This document shows positions 33,225 to 41,463 of a DNA stretch of 64,000 nucleotides, one piece after another. This DNA comes from Microbacterium sp. ABRD28 (lineage in GTDB: Bacteria > Actinomycetota > Actinomycetes > Actinomycetales > Microbacteriaceae), in assembly GCF_003850245.1 (NCBI RefSeq), contig NZ_CP031015.1, forward strand, positions 1,550,001 through 1,614,000. Reading direction: 5' to 3'. Position 1 is the stretch's first letter, and each line of letters opens with the position of its first letter. Under the pieces are notes generated by a model. It ran no database searches, was not told the DNA's origin, and saw only the letters and a list, made by a program, of their open reading frames with translations. The translations under genes were made by a program, and so were the position numbers.

Positions 33225-33740
33225 ATGTGGGGTGAGCATCGATACGCGCTGCGCGCGACGTGGACCGGCAACCGGGGGAGCGGAACCAGCGGATACCGGG
33301 ATTACGACCGTTCGGTCACCATCGAGGTCGACGGCAAGCCCACGCTGCTGGCCTCGGCCGACAAGCCGTTCCGCGGAGATCCGGCGCGATGGAACCCCGA
33401 GGACCTCCTTCTCGCCGCGCTCAGCGAGTGCCATCTGCTGTCCTACCTGCACGCGTGCGTCATGGCCGGGGTCGTCGTGGTCGACTACGACGACGAGGCG
33501 ACCGGTCTCATGGTCGAAGACGGTGCGGGCAGCGGAGCGTTTCGCGAGGTGGTGCTGCACCCGCGCGTCACCGTCGCGTCCGAGGAGATGAGGGATGCCG
33601 CGGTCGCGGCGCACGAGAAGGCGCATGCCCTGTGCTTCATCGCCAACTCGGTCAACTTCCCGGTGCGCCACGAGCCGACCATCCTGGTGGCCGACGCCAC
33701 GGTGCGAGCTAGAGGCGCTCGTGCGGAAGAACCTGCTTGA
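33225..33740 (+). CDS. OsmC-family peroxiredoxin-like protein
   Basis: The 171-aa protein fits the OsmC/Ohr fold. It has the family core NPEDLLLAALSECHLLSYLHAC with a first cysteine in SECHLLS, and a later Cys in HALCFIANS, in the positions of the redox pair that reduces organic hydroperoxides. The N-terminus (YALRATWTGNRGSGTSGY) matches the OsmC subgroup with an early beta-sheet. Its last 32 nt overlap the end of the acyltransferase gene on the other strand. Confidence 0.85.
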   Translation: MWGEHRYALRATWTGNRGSGTSGYRDYDRSVTIEVDGKPTLLASADKPFRGDPARWNPEDLLLAALSECHLLSYLHACVMAGVVVVDYDDEATGLMVEDGAGSGAFREVVLHPRVTVASEEMRDAAVAAHEKAHALCFIANSVNFPVRHEPTILVADATVRARGARAEEPA

Positions 33741-34485
33741 TGCGCTCGATCGGATTCTGAGCCGGAACCTCGTTGTAGACGCCGGCGAGCTCCTGCTCGC
33801 TGAGGGCGTGGATCGCCGCCATGATCTCGTCGGTCGCCCCTCGGCGCGCACGCCCCGAAGACGCCGCGCCGTGGTGCGACAGGTCCAGGGGTGCGCCGAA
33901 CCGCACGGTGATGCGCTCGGAGAGCGAGGGACGCTTAGCCCCCACCGGCATCACGCGATCGGTGCCGATGAGACCCACCGGCACCACGGGAGCGCCGGTC
34001 TCCAACGCCAGGAAGGCGACACCGGTGCGACCCTTGTAGAGCCGTCCGTCGAGCGAACGCGTGCCCTCGGGGTACAGTGCGACCGCGCGCCCCTCCGCGA
34101 GCAGCATGCGCTGCTGCTCGAGGGCGTCGAGCGCCGCCTGGCCCGCCCCGCGCTGGACGGGGATGGCGCCGATCGCCCGGAAGAACTCCCGCGACATCCA
34201 GCCCTTCATCCCCGAGCCCTCGAAGTAGCTGGCCTTGGCCAGGAAGTGCACCGGGCGGGGAGCGGCGACCGGGATGGCGATCGAGTCGATGAACGACAGG
34301 TGATTGCTGGCGAAGATGACCGGTCCCTGGCGGGGGACGTTGCCTTTGCCCTCGACCTTCGGGCGGTAGATCAGCCTCCCCAGCGGAGCGATCACCATCC
34401 GCCCCAGTGCATAGGTCATGCCGATGGAGTGCGAAGAGGCGTCGGGGGCCCCTGGGGGGAGATCGCTGGCTGCCTCGGACGTCAC
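33709..34485 (-). CDS. 1-acyl-sn-glycerol-3-phosphate acyltransferase (PlsC family)
   Basis: Membrane-associated acyltransferase of phospholipid synthesis, 258 aa. Motifs: NHLSFID in the place of NHxxxxD, FFRAIGAIPVQRG, the YPEGTRSLDG substrate site, and VVPVGLIGT. The start GTG is 6 nt behind TACCCT, so leaderless. Its 3' end overlaps OsmC by 32 nt on the opposite strand. Confidence 0.9.
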   Translation of the reverse strand: MTSEAASDLPPGAPDASSHSIGMTYALGRMVIAPLGRLIYRPKVEGKGNVPRQGPVIFASNHLSFIDSIAIPVAAPRPVHFLAKASYFEGSGMKGWMSREFFRAIGAIPVQRGAGQAALDALEQQRMLLAEGRAVALYPEGTRSLDGRLYKGRTGVAFLALETGAPVVPVGLIGTDRVMPVGAKRPSLSERITVRFGAPLDLSHHGAASSGRARRGATDEIMAAIHALSEQELAGVYNEVPAQNPIERIKQVLPHERL

Positions 34486-34491
34486 CAGACG

Positions 34492-34497
34492 AGGGTA
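34492..34497 (-). promoter_or_regulatory. leaderless -10 box of the acyltransferase
   Basis: TACCCT on the minus strand ends 6 nt before the GTG. Confidence 0.5.
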
Positions 34498-34635
34498 CTC
34501 TCGCTCTCATTCCGTCGTCGGCATCACCGCCGTCCGACCCCCTTGCACACCGGACCATCGCGACCTCTCAGCCCAGACAGAGGAAACGTAGGCCAGGATG
34601 GGGAGGTCCTTCCGTCCCTCGACCCTGAGGTTTTT

Positions 34636-35586
34636 GTGCGTATTCGTCCGCTCGCCGCTCTGTCCGTCGCCGCCGTATCGGTCCTGCTGTTGACGTCGTG
34701 CTCGGGTGGTGCGCCCGACGCGACCCAGTCGCCGTCGGCTCAGGTCGCCGATCTGTGCGACGCGGTCGCCCCGTCGGGCGACGCGTCCGAAGCGGTCACG
34801 GTCGAAGGTGAGCCCGGCGCCGCATCGCAGGCGGTCTTCACCGCGCCGCTGGAGATCTCCGAGCTGCAGAGCACCGTGGTCACGGAGGGCGAGGGCGACG
34901 CCGTCGAGGCCGGTGAGCTCGTCAACATCGCCTTCACCGCCTTCAGCGCCGAGACCGGCGAAGAGCTCGGGTCGCTCAACTACGAGCCCGGGCAGTTCCT
35001 GCCGCAGCAGATCTCCGCCGACAATCCCATCGGCCAGGTCCTCGGCTGCGCCACGCCCGGCACACGGGTGGTCGCCACCTTCCCCGCGACCGAGACCAAC
35101 GGCGGCGAGGTCTACGTGTTCGACTTCCTCGAGACCGTCCCCGATGCCGCGTGGGGCACCGAGCAGCCGGCGCCGGAGGGGCTTCCCGAGGTCGAGCTGG
35201 CCGATGACGGTGAGCCGACCATCACGGTGCCCGACGCCGATGCTCCCACCGAGGTCGAGCTCGCGACCCTGAAGCAGGGTGACGGCGAGACCGTCGAGCC
35301 CGGCGACACCGTGCTCGTCCAGTACACCGGCGTCAAGTGGTCGGACAACGAGGTGTTCGACTCCAGCTGGGAGGCCGGGACGCCGACGTCGTTCCAGACC
35401 ACCGGCGTGGTCGACGGGTTCCGCCAGGCGCTGGAAGGTCAGACCGTCGGTTCGCAGGTGCTCGTGGTGATCCCGCCGGAGTTCGGATACGGTGCCGTCG
35501 AGGGCAATGAGCTCCAGGAGGAGACCCTGGTCTTCGTCGTCGACATCCTCGGTGTCCAGCACGTCGCGCCCACGACCGCGCCCTGA
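34636..35586 (+). CDS. FKBP-type peptidyl-prolyl isomerase lipoprotein
   Basis: Exported prolyl isomerase, 316 aa. Residues 1-22 form a lipoprotein signal ending LLTSC, so it is probably anchored outside the membrane. Two FKBP-like units follow: the first (about 65-165) has lost most active-site aromatics; the second (about 215-310) keeps GDTVLVQYTGVKW, FDSSWEAGTP, VVDGFRQALEGQTVGSQVLVVIPPEFGYG. GTG 34636 is used because TGAGG lies 5 nt before it and the signal starts there. Confidence 0.9.
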   Translation: MRIRPLAALSVAAVSVLLLTSCSGGAPDATQSPSAQVADLCDAVAPSGDASEAVTVEGEPGAASQAVFTAPLEISELQSTVVTEGEGDAVEAGELVNIAFTAFSAETGEELGSLNYEPGQFLPQQISADNPIGQVLGCATPGTRVVATFPATETNGGEVYVFDFLETVPDAAWGTEQPAPEGLPEVELADDGEPTITVPDADAPTEVELATLKQGDGETVEPGDTVLVQYTGVKWSDNEVFDSSWEAGTPTSFQTTGVVDGFRQALEGQTVGSQVLVVIPPEFGYGAVEGNELQEETLVFVVDILGVQHVAPTTAP

Positions 35587-35611
35587 CCCCGCTGCGCGGC
35601 AGGACCGCGGA

Positions 35612-35617
35612 TAGGCT
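35612..35617 (+). promoter_or_regulatory. leaderless -10 box of dxr
   Basis: TAGGCT ends 6 nt before the ATG; no ribosome binding site in between. Confidence 0.55.
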
Positions 35618-35623
35618 GACCGG

Positions 35624-36712
35624 ATGCGACGCATCCTCGTCCTCGGCTCCACCGGCTCCATCGGCACGCAGGCCCTCGAGGTCATCGCAGCCAATCCCGA
35701 CCGCTTCGAGGTGGCCGGTCTCGCGGCGGGGACCCGCCGCGACCAGCTGACTGCGCAAGCGGCGCAGTTCGGGGTCTCCGAGAGCGCGTGCGCTCTCGGA
35801 GCCGTCGAGGCGGAGCAGCTCGTCCGCGACGTGGAAGCTGATGTCGTGCTCAACGGCATCACCGGGTCGGTGGGGCTCGGGCCGACTCTCGCCGCGCTCG
35901 AGACCGGTCGCACCCTCGCGCTGGCGAACAAGGAATCGCTGATCGTGGGCGGTGAGCTCGTCACCGCCCTCGCTGCGCCCGGGCAGATCGTCCCCGTGGA
36001 CTCCGAGCACTCCGCGATCGCGCAGGCGCTTCGCGCCGGCACCCACGAGGAGGTGCGCCGACTGGTGCTCACCGCTTCGGGTGGACCCTTCCGCGGGCGC
36101 TCACGATCGGAGCTCGCCGACGTGACTCCCGCACAGGCCCTGGCCCATCCCACGTGGGACATGGGCCGGGTCGTCACGACGAATTCGGCCACCCTGGTGA
36201 ACAAGGGGCTCGAGGTCATCGAGGCGCACCTGCTGTTCGATGTGCCCTACGACGCGATCGACGTCGTCGTCCACCCGCAGTCGGTGGTGCACTCCATGGT
36301 CGAGTTCGTCGACGGGTCGACCATCGCGCAGGCGTCACCCCCCGACATGCGGCTTCCGATCTCGCTGGGCCTGGACTGGCCGCAGCGCGTGGCCGGTGTC
36401 GGCGTGCCGATCGACTGGACCCGGGCGACACAGTGGACCTTCGAGCCGCTCGACGAGGAGGCCTTTCCTGCGGTGCGTCTGGCCAAGCGGGTGGGAAAGG
36501 CTGGGGCCACCTACCCCGCGGTGTTCAACGCGGCGAACGAGCAGGCGGTCGACGCCTTCCACGAGGGGCGACTCCGGTTCCTCGACATCGTCGACCTCGT
36601 CGCCGATGTCGTCGACCGTCATGAGGCTCCCGCCGCTCTCACGCGGGCGTCGCTCGCCGACGCCGAGAGCTGGGCACGGCGCATCGCCGACGAGCTGATC
36701 GCCGCGCGCTGA
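35624..36712 (+). CDS. dxr: 1-deoxy-D-xylulose 5-phosphate reductoisomerase
   Basis: First committed step of the MEP isoprenoid pathway, 362 aa, NADPH-dependent. Seen: [14 protein letters not shown] for [16 protein letters not shown], the metal-binding DSEHSAI, and TASGGPFRG. In many actinobacteria it is followed directly by the site-2 protease gene and ispG; here five genes are inserted before the protease. Fosmidomycin targets this enzyme family. Confidence 0.96.
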   Translation: MRRILVLGSTGSIGTQALEVIAANPDRFEVAGLAAGTRRDQLTAQAAQFGVSESACALGAVEAEQLVRDVEADVVLNGITGSVGLGPTLAALETGRTLALANKESLIVGGELVTALAAPGQIVPVDSEHSAIAQALRAGTHEEVRRLVLTASGGPFRGRSRSELADVTPAQALAHPTWDMGRVVTTNSATLVNKGLEVIEAHLLFDVPYDAIDVVVHPQSVVHSMVEFVDGSTIAQASPPDMRLPISLGLDWPQRVAGVGVPIDWTRATQWTFEPLDEEAFPAVRLAKRVGKAGATYPAVFNAANEQAVDAFHEGRLRFLDIVDLVADVVDRHEAPAALTRASLADAESWARRIADELIAAR

Positions 36713-36721
36713 GGGTCTCTC

Positions 36722-36742
36722 CCCGGCCTGTCTCAGGCCGGG
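36722..36742. terminator. bidirectional hairpin between dxr and the MurE-type gene
   Basis: A 9-bp perfect stem CCCGGCCTG/CAGGCCGGG with loop TCT, just after dxr and overlapping the last codons of the convergent gene. Confidence 0.6.
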
Positions 36743-38388
36743 CGAAGGGGATCGGATGACGGTGTGCTGTCCTCCGGGTAGGGAACCGGCCAGCGGGGCT
36801 CGGGAACGGGCCAGCCGCGGGCGGCGAGGGCCCGCCGGGCGAGTTCCCGCGCGGAATAGGGAGTGCGAACGCCGCGGATGTCGCGGTAATCCTGGTGGCC
36901 GGGGCCGGCCCACAGGATGGCGTCACCCTCCCCGACCAGCGCGACGGCCTCGCGGATGGCCCGCTCCGGCGGGGAGTACTCGTGGATCTCGGCGTCGGGT
37001 TTCGCCCGGCGCGCTCCCTCGATGAGGGTGGCCCGGATCGAGTCGGGATCCTCGTGCCGCGGATGGTGGTCGGTGATGATCAGGATGTCGCTGCCTTCGG
37101 CAGCAGTGCGCCCCATGTCGAGCCGCTTGGTGGCGTCGCGGTCGCCGTCCGCGCCGACGAGCATCAGCACCCGGCCGGGGGTGACGTGCCGCACCGCGGC
37201 GAGGGTCTTCTCGAAGGCGTCGGGGGAGTGGCCGAAGTCGACGAAGACCGCCGGGCCGCTCTCACCCGAGACGATCTCGGTGCGTCCGGGCAGATACGCC
37301 CGTATTCCACCGTCGCGGGTGAACGCCGAGACGAGGTCGTCCCACGCGTAGCCACCCTCGAGGAGCATCACGATGGCGAGACCGGCGTTGGCGGCCATGT
37401 GCTGGCCGATGACCGGGACGACGGTCTCCAGCATCCGTCCGTCTTTCGACGACAGCCTGAATCGGGTGCCCTGCTGGCGCTCCTCGACGATCTCGACGAC
37501 CCAGTCGGCCTGCGCCGCAGCCTCGGGGTCGACGGCGATCGCCGGCGTCCCGACGGTGAGGGTCGGCACCTCCGATCGCGCGACGGCGTCCGCGCCGGCG
37601 GATGAATCGAGGGAGATCACGGCGCGGCGGGCGCGCTCGGCGGTGAAGAGCGGCAGCTTCGCCTCGAGGTACTCGGCCATGTCGGCGTAGTCGTCGAGGT
37701 GGTCGTGGCTGAGGTTGGTGAACCCGGCCACGTCGAAGACGATGCCGTCGACGCGGCGCCGGCTGAGCGCCTGCGCGCTCACCTCGACCGCCACGGCCTG
37801 CACGCCCCGTTCCCGCATGAGCGCCAGCAGCGCGTGCATCTCGTAGGCCTCGGGGGTGGTCAGGCGGGAAACCACCACCTGCCCCGCGATGTGGCGCTCC
37901 GCCGTCGAGGACAGCCCCGTGACGACGCCGAGCTGATCGAGAATGCCCTCCAGCAGGTGCGACACGCTCGTCTTGCCGTTCGTGCCGGTGGTGCCGAACA
38001 GCAGGGGCAGGTCGTCGTCACGCCCGGTGCCGTAGACCCACGCCGAGATGGCGCCGAGCAGGGCGCGCGGGTCGTCGACGACGAGGACGGGGAGACCGGA
38101 TGCCGCGGCGAGTGCTTCACCGGCCTCGTCGGTCACGACCGCCACCGCGCCGCGTTCTGCGGCATCGCCGGCGAACTCTGCGCCGTGACGATTCACCCCG
38201 CGGACGGCGACGAAGACGTCGCCGGGTCGCAGATCTGCGGTGGCGAGGGTCACCCCCGTGAGGGTCGTCTCGCCGGGGTCGCCGCTCACGCGGCGAGCGA
38301 AGCGTTCGGCGAGATCGCCCACGCGGTGCACGGGCGGGTGGTCCGGCCGAAGCACGGGGGGCAGGTGGGGAGCGTCATCCGTCGGCAT
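36733..38388 (-). CDS. MurE-type Mur ligase (UDP-MurNAc-tripeptide synthetase family)
   Basis: ATP-dependent ligase of the MurE group, 551 aa, expected to add a diamino acid to UDP-MurNAc-L-Ala-D-Glu. P-loop GTTGTNGKT at 132-140, the TTPEAYEMHALLALM segment with the MurE-specific TTP, and VGADGDRDATKR are present. The amino acid selector, DNPR in Escherichia coli MurE, reads HHPR at 441-444. It stands alone, away from a division cluster, so it may be a paralogue; whether another murE exists cannot be seen here. Confidence 0.82.
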   Translation of the reverse strand: MPTDDAPHLPPVLRPDHPPVHRVGDLAERFARRVSGDPGETTLTGVTLATADLRPGDVFVAVRGVNRHGAEFAGDAAERGAVAVVTDEAGEALAAASGLPVLVVDDPRALLGAISAWVYGTGRDDDLPLLFGTTGTNGKTSVSHLLEGILDQLGVVTGLSSTAERHIAGQVVVSRLTTPEAYEMHALLALMRERGVQAVAVEVSAQALSRRRVDGIVFDVAGFTNLSHDHLDDYADMAEYLEAKLPLFTAERARRAVISLDSSAGADAVARSEVPTLTVGTPAIAVDPEAAAQADWVVEIVEERQQGTRFRLSSKDGRMLETVVPVIGQHMAANAGLAIVMLLEGGYAWDDLVSAFTRDGGIRAYLPGRTEIVSGESGPAVFVDFGHSPDAFEKTLAAVRHVTPGRVLMLVGADGDRDATKRLDMGRTAAEGSDILIITDHHPRHEDPDSIRATLIEGARRAKPDAEIHEYSPPERAIREAVALVGEGDAILWAGPGHQDYRDIRGVRTPYSARELARRALAARGWPVPEPRWPVPYPEDSTPSSDPLRPA

Positions 38389-38439
38389 GGCGCATCCATC
38401 CTCTCACCGGCTCCGGCCGAGACCGTGATCCGGCGGGGA

Positions 38440-39132
38440 TCAGCTCCGCGCGCGTCGGCGCCACAGCGCCACGACGAGGGCGCCGACGCCGGCGGCGAGG
38501 CTCGCTGCGGCCAACCCGCGGGCGACCGGATCATCCGTGCCGGTCTGCTCGGTCGCCGCTGATGCGGCGGGATCCTCCGACGCGACGCTCGCGTGCGACC
38601 CGCCATGCTCCGAGGCTGCGCCCTCCTCCGGAGCGGAGACCAGCACGACGGGGGCCGGATGCGCCGGCTCCTCCTCTCCGGTTTCGGCCACGTCGTTCCA
38701 TGCGGTCGAGCCGGTGACGCAGCTCTGCTCGACCGGGAACGCAACGGTGGCGCCGGCCGATGCCTCCGCGAAGGTGACATCCAGCGCGACCGAGGCGCGC
38801 AGGCCCGACTCGATGGGCTCGTCGGCAGTGAACGTCACCCGGGTCGGCACGCCGTCGGCGCCCACGTCCCGGGTGATCGTCCAGTCTCCGCCGACCACCG
38901 GGGTCGCGGTGACGACCTCATCGGGGATGTCGACGGCGAGGGTCGTCGTGGGTGAGTCCTCGCACCCGTGGGAGAACGAGAACTGCAGCGTCGTCCGGGC
39001 GCCGGCGGGAGCGACCTCGGGCGAGACGCCGACATGCGCCGATGCGGCGAGGGGCGCCGCGAGCACGAGGGCGAGGCCGACGAGGGAGCCGGCCGCGAGG
39101 AGGGACGTACGGGGGGAAGCAGAAGCGGTCAT
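38440..39132 (-). CDS. YcnI-like DUF1775 membrane-anchored protein
   Basis: Exported protein of 230 aa: signal peptide to ASA-HV at about residue 32-34, a single DUF1775 domain with HGCEDSPTTTLAVDIPDEV and the Trp-containing GGDWTIT, an acidic linker, and a C-terminal helix (about 203-225) followed by RRRARS. The His at the mature N-terminus and Trp are the copper ligands in characterised YcnI, so copper binding is inferred. ATG 39132 follows GAAAGGAAA. It is 102 nt downstream of the 195-aa membrane gene on the same strand. Confidence 0.82.
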   Translation of the reverse strand: MTASASPRTSLLAAGSLVGLALVLAAPLAASAHVGVSPEVAPAGARTTLQFSFSHGCEDSPTTTLAVDIPDEVVTATPVVGGDWTITRDVGADGVPTRVTFTADEPIESGLRASVALDVTFAEASAGATVAFPVEQSCVTGSTAWNDVAETGEEEPAHPAPVVLVSAPEEGAASEHGGSHASVASEDPAASAATEQTGTDDPVARGLAAASLAAGVGALVVALWRRRARS

Positions 39133-39234
39133 GCGAATTCTTTCCTTTTCACGCAGGGTCGATGACGCACCGCCGGGTCGGCGGGCGCACAGATCACCGG
39201 CGCGGACCGCGCCGGTGTGCGGGGCGTCGCGGCC

Positions 39235-39822
39235 TCAGACGGCCGCGACGCGAACCGGGGGACCCCGGGAGGAACAGCCCGATGGCGGTCGGGTGCGAAG
39301 ACTCCACGCGGGCCGGTCGATCCCGAGGCGGGGGAGCGCGACGCGAGGGGAAGGAAGCACCGCACGGGGGCCGGTGAGGAGGGTGCGGATGCCGCGCCCG
39401 AGGGCCCGCAGCATCCGTTCGCCGTGGTGGAGGAGAAGAGCCGTCAGGATCGCGGCGAGGCCGTGGGCGAAGAGCATCGGGGCGTCGGGGACGGTGGCGA
39501 CGGCACCCGAGGTCAGGGGAAGCGCGACGTGGTGGAGATGCCCCGCAGGGGCGGCGGCGTCGGACGACGAGCCGGTGCCCGCGAGCGCGAACGCCACGTG
39601 ATAGACGGCCTGAGCCGCGGTCACCGTGGCGAGTGTGCGAACGAGGCTCGGCCGACGGCCGATGAGGATCAGCGCGACCGGGGTGACGAGCACCGCCGCG
39701 ACCAGCAGCAGGATGACCGGGGGAGGGCCTTCGGCGGCGAGGGTGTGCGAGGTCCCGGCGATCACCGTGGCCGCGGTGGCGGCTGCGACGGCTCGGCCGG
39801 CGCGCAGGTGTCGGGGGCTCAT
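39235..39822 (-). CDS. hypothetical His-containing membrane protein, partner of YcnI-like
   Basis: The 195-aa product is not recognised. Four to five hydrophobic segments lie at about 10-28, 36-55, 62-82 and 112-132. Histidines cluster in AGHLHHVALP and HGLAAILTALLLHHGERM, next to membrane helices; the C-terminus is Arg/Pro-rich. GAGGAGACC precedes ATG 39822. Co-orientation with the YcnI-like gene suggests a shared role, perhaps metal handling; not proven. Confidence 0.65.
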   Translation of the reverse strand: MSPRHLRAGRAVAAATAATVIAGTSHTLAAEGPPPVILLLVAAVLVTPVALILIGRRPSLVRTLATVTAAQAVYHVAFALAGTGSSSDAAAPAGHLHHVALPLTSGAVATVPDAPMLFAHGLAAILTALLLHHGERMLRALGRGIRTLLTGPRAVLPSPRVALPRLGIDRPAWSLRTRPPSGCSSRGPPVRVAAV

Positions 39823-40002
39823 GGTCTCCTCGGGGCTTCGCCATGTCGGCGGTAACAGGCTACGCGGCGGTGCGGCCGGAACTCGACTCGAGGAAAGGTC
39901 GCCTGGTGATCGTACAAAGCTTCGATGACCGGTCGAGAGTTGGTTCGGCGATGTCGGAGCCCTCTGCGATGATTCTGGTAGGTCATCGAGACGGGGTTTC
40001 CA

Positions 40003-41355
40003 GTGGACGCGGACGAGAAGCGGCGGCGGGCGGAGGAGAGGCGCGCCGGGGTGTTCGCGGATGAGCTGGCGAAGCTGCGGAGGCGTCGGGCAGCGCTCGA
40101 AGCGAAGGAGACCCGGTTGCTCGCCGACGCGTATGCGTTGACGCTGGAGCAGCGGTCGCGGGTGGGTTCGGTGTCGTCCAGGGAGCGGGACATGCCGCTG
40201 CGGTCGATGGCGCTCGAGCTCGGGATGGCGGTCAGGGTGAACGACCGGTCGATGCAGACCCAGATGCACGACGCGCACGAGCTGATCGAGCTGTTCCCGC
40301 AGACGATGGAAGCCCTGGTCGAGGGGCGGGTCACGCGGGCGCACGCGCAGGTGATCCAGGACGCCGGGCGGGTGATCGAGGATGCCGCCGACCGGGCGGC
40401 GTGCGAACGCATCGTCCTCGTCGAAGCCGAACGGCAGACCGTACCGAGGACGAAGAAGTACGCCCTCCAACGTGCCGCGGTCCTCGACCCGAGGCCGTTG
40501 CAGGAACGGCACGACACCGCGATCCGGGAACGCCGGGTGTGGGTCACCGACCTGGACGACACCCTGTCGACGTTGACGATCCTGGGCGGGAACGTGTACA
40601 TCCACGGCGCCTTCAACCGGCTCACCGGGCAGGGCACCACGATCAAGGACGTCGACCGCGCGAAGCGGCGCGAGTACGCCGCGACGCAGGGTGAAGGGGG
40701 TGCGCCGGAGGAGGAAACGACGGAGCCGTGGTTCGACGACCGCTCACTGGATGAGATCCGCTGCGACCTCGCCCTGGACATGCTCGTCGCCGCGTCCCCC
40801 GTCATCGACCCCACCGACGGGGCGCAGGGCGGGCTCGGCGCCATCCGGGCCGAAGTGCAGGTCACCATCCCGATCACCACCCTCACCGGCGTCACCGGGT
40901 CAGGGGCGGAGTTGAACGGGGTCACCCCGGTCGACCCCGATACCGCGAGACGGATGGCGGGAACCGCGAGGGTGTGGGACCGGGTGATGACCGACCCGAT
41001 CAGCGGGGTGGTGACCGCGGTGGACAGGTACACCCCTCATCCATCCCAAACCCGGTTCCTCAACGCCCGCGACGTCACCTGCCGAACACCCGGATGCCGA
41101 AGGCCCGCGAAACTGTGCGACAAGGATCATTCGAGGGACTTCGCGTTAGGCGGACCAACGTCCAACGACAACCTCTGCAACGAATGCGCCCGGCATCACA
41201 CGTTGAAACACGCCACGAACTGGCACGTCGAACAACTCCCCGGCGGGGTACTGAAATTCACCAGCCCCGGCGGGAAGACCTACGACAGCCATCCACCCTC
41301 ACGCGTCGCGTTCGTCCCCACCGACGACGGCGAACTCGCCGTCGCCCCCTTCTGA
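40003..41355 (+). CDS. DUF222 protein with C-terminal HNH endonuclease domain
   Basis: A 450-aa protein. The N-terminal part is charged and helical (DUF222), with DMPLRSMALELGMAV and VTRAHAQVIQDAGRVIED. The C-terminal HNH nuclease has CRTPGCRRPAKLCDKDHSRDF then LCNECARHHTLKH: two CxxC zinc pairs and the DH catalytic step. Such genes are often multicopy in Microbacterium and behave like mobile or repeated elements (REP13E12-like); activity is unknown. GTG 40003 is the first start in the frame, with no strong ribosome binding site. Confidence 0.88.
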   Translation: MDADEKRRRAEERRAGVFADELAKLRRRRAALEAKETRLLADAYALTLEQRSRVGSVSSRERDMPLRSMALELGMAVRVNDRSMQTQMHDAHELIELFPQTMEALVEGRVTRAHAQVIQDAGRVIEDAADRAACERIVLVEAERQTVPRTKKYALQRAAVLDPRPLQERHDTAIRERRVWVTDLDDTLSTLTILGGNVYIHGAFNRLTGQGTTIKDVDRAKRREYAATQGEGGAPEEETTEPWFDDRSLDEIRCDLALDMLVAASPVIDPTDGAQGGLGAIRAEVQVTIPITTLTGVTGSGAELNGVTPVDPDTARRMAGTARVWDRVMTDPISGVVTAVDRYTPHPSQTRFLNARDVTCRTPGCRRPAKLCDKDHSRDFALGGPTSNDNLCNECARHHTLKHATNWHVEQLPGGVLKFTSPGGKTYDSHPPSRVAFVPTDDGELAVAPF

Positions 41356-41372
41356 ATGAGCAGGAAGCTGGA

Positions 41373-41399
41373 TGAGCATCGTGCTGAGTGAGCATCGTG
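41373..41399 (+). repeat. 11-bp direct repeat after the HNH gene
   Basis: TGAGCATCGTG occurs at 41373-41383 and 41389-41399. Possibly left by the gene insertion; role unknown. Confidence 0.4.
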
Positions 41400-41411
41400 G
41401 CGACGAAAGCC

Positions 41412-41433
41412 TCCGCCGTGGACCCACGGCGGA
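41412..41433 (+). terminator. hairpin after the HNH gene
   Basis: TCCGCCGTGG and CCACGGCGGA form a 10-base inverted repeat with a 2-nt centre, upstream of the rseP promoter. Confidence 0.5.
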
Positions 41434-41450
41434 CTCAAAGAACCCGGGTA

Positions 41451-41456
41451 TAGCGT
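41451..41456 (+). promoter_or_regulatory. leaderless -10 box of the site-2 protease gene
   Basis: TAGCGT ends 7 nt before GTG 41464. It overlaps the alternative GTG 41455, which argues against that earlier start. Confidence 0.5.
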
Positions 41457-41463
41457 GAGTGGC

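Noticed and set aside
33595..34635. Long N-terminal extension of the FKBP frame
   Set aside because: It runs across the acyltransferase gene on the other strand; the lipoprotein signal starts at GTG 34636.
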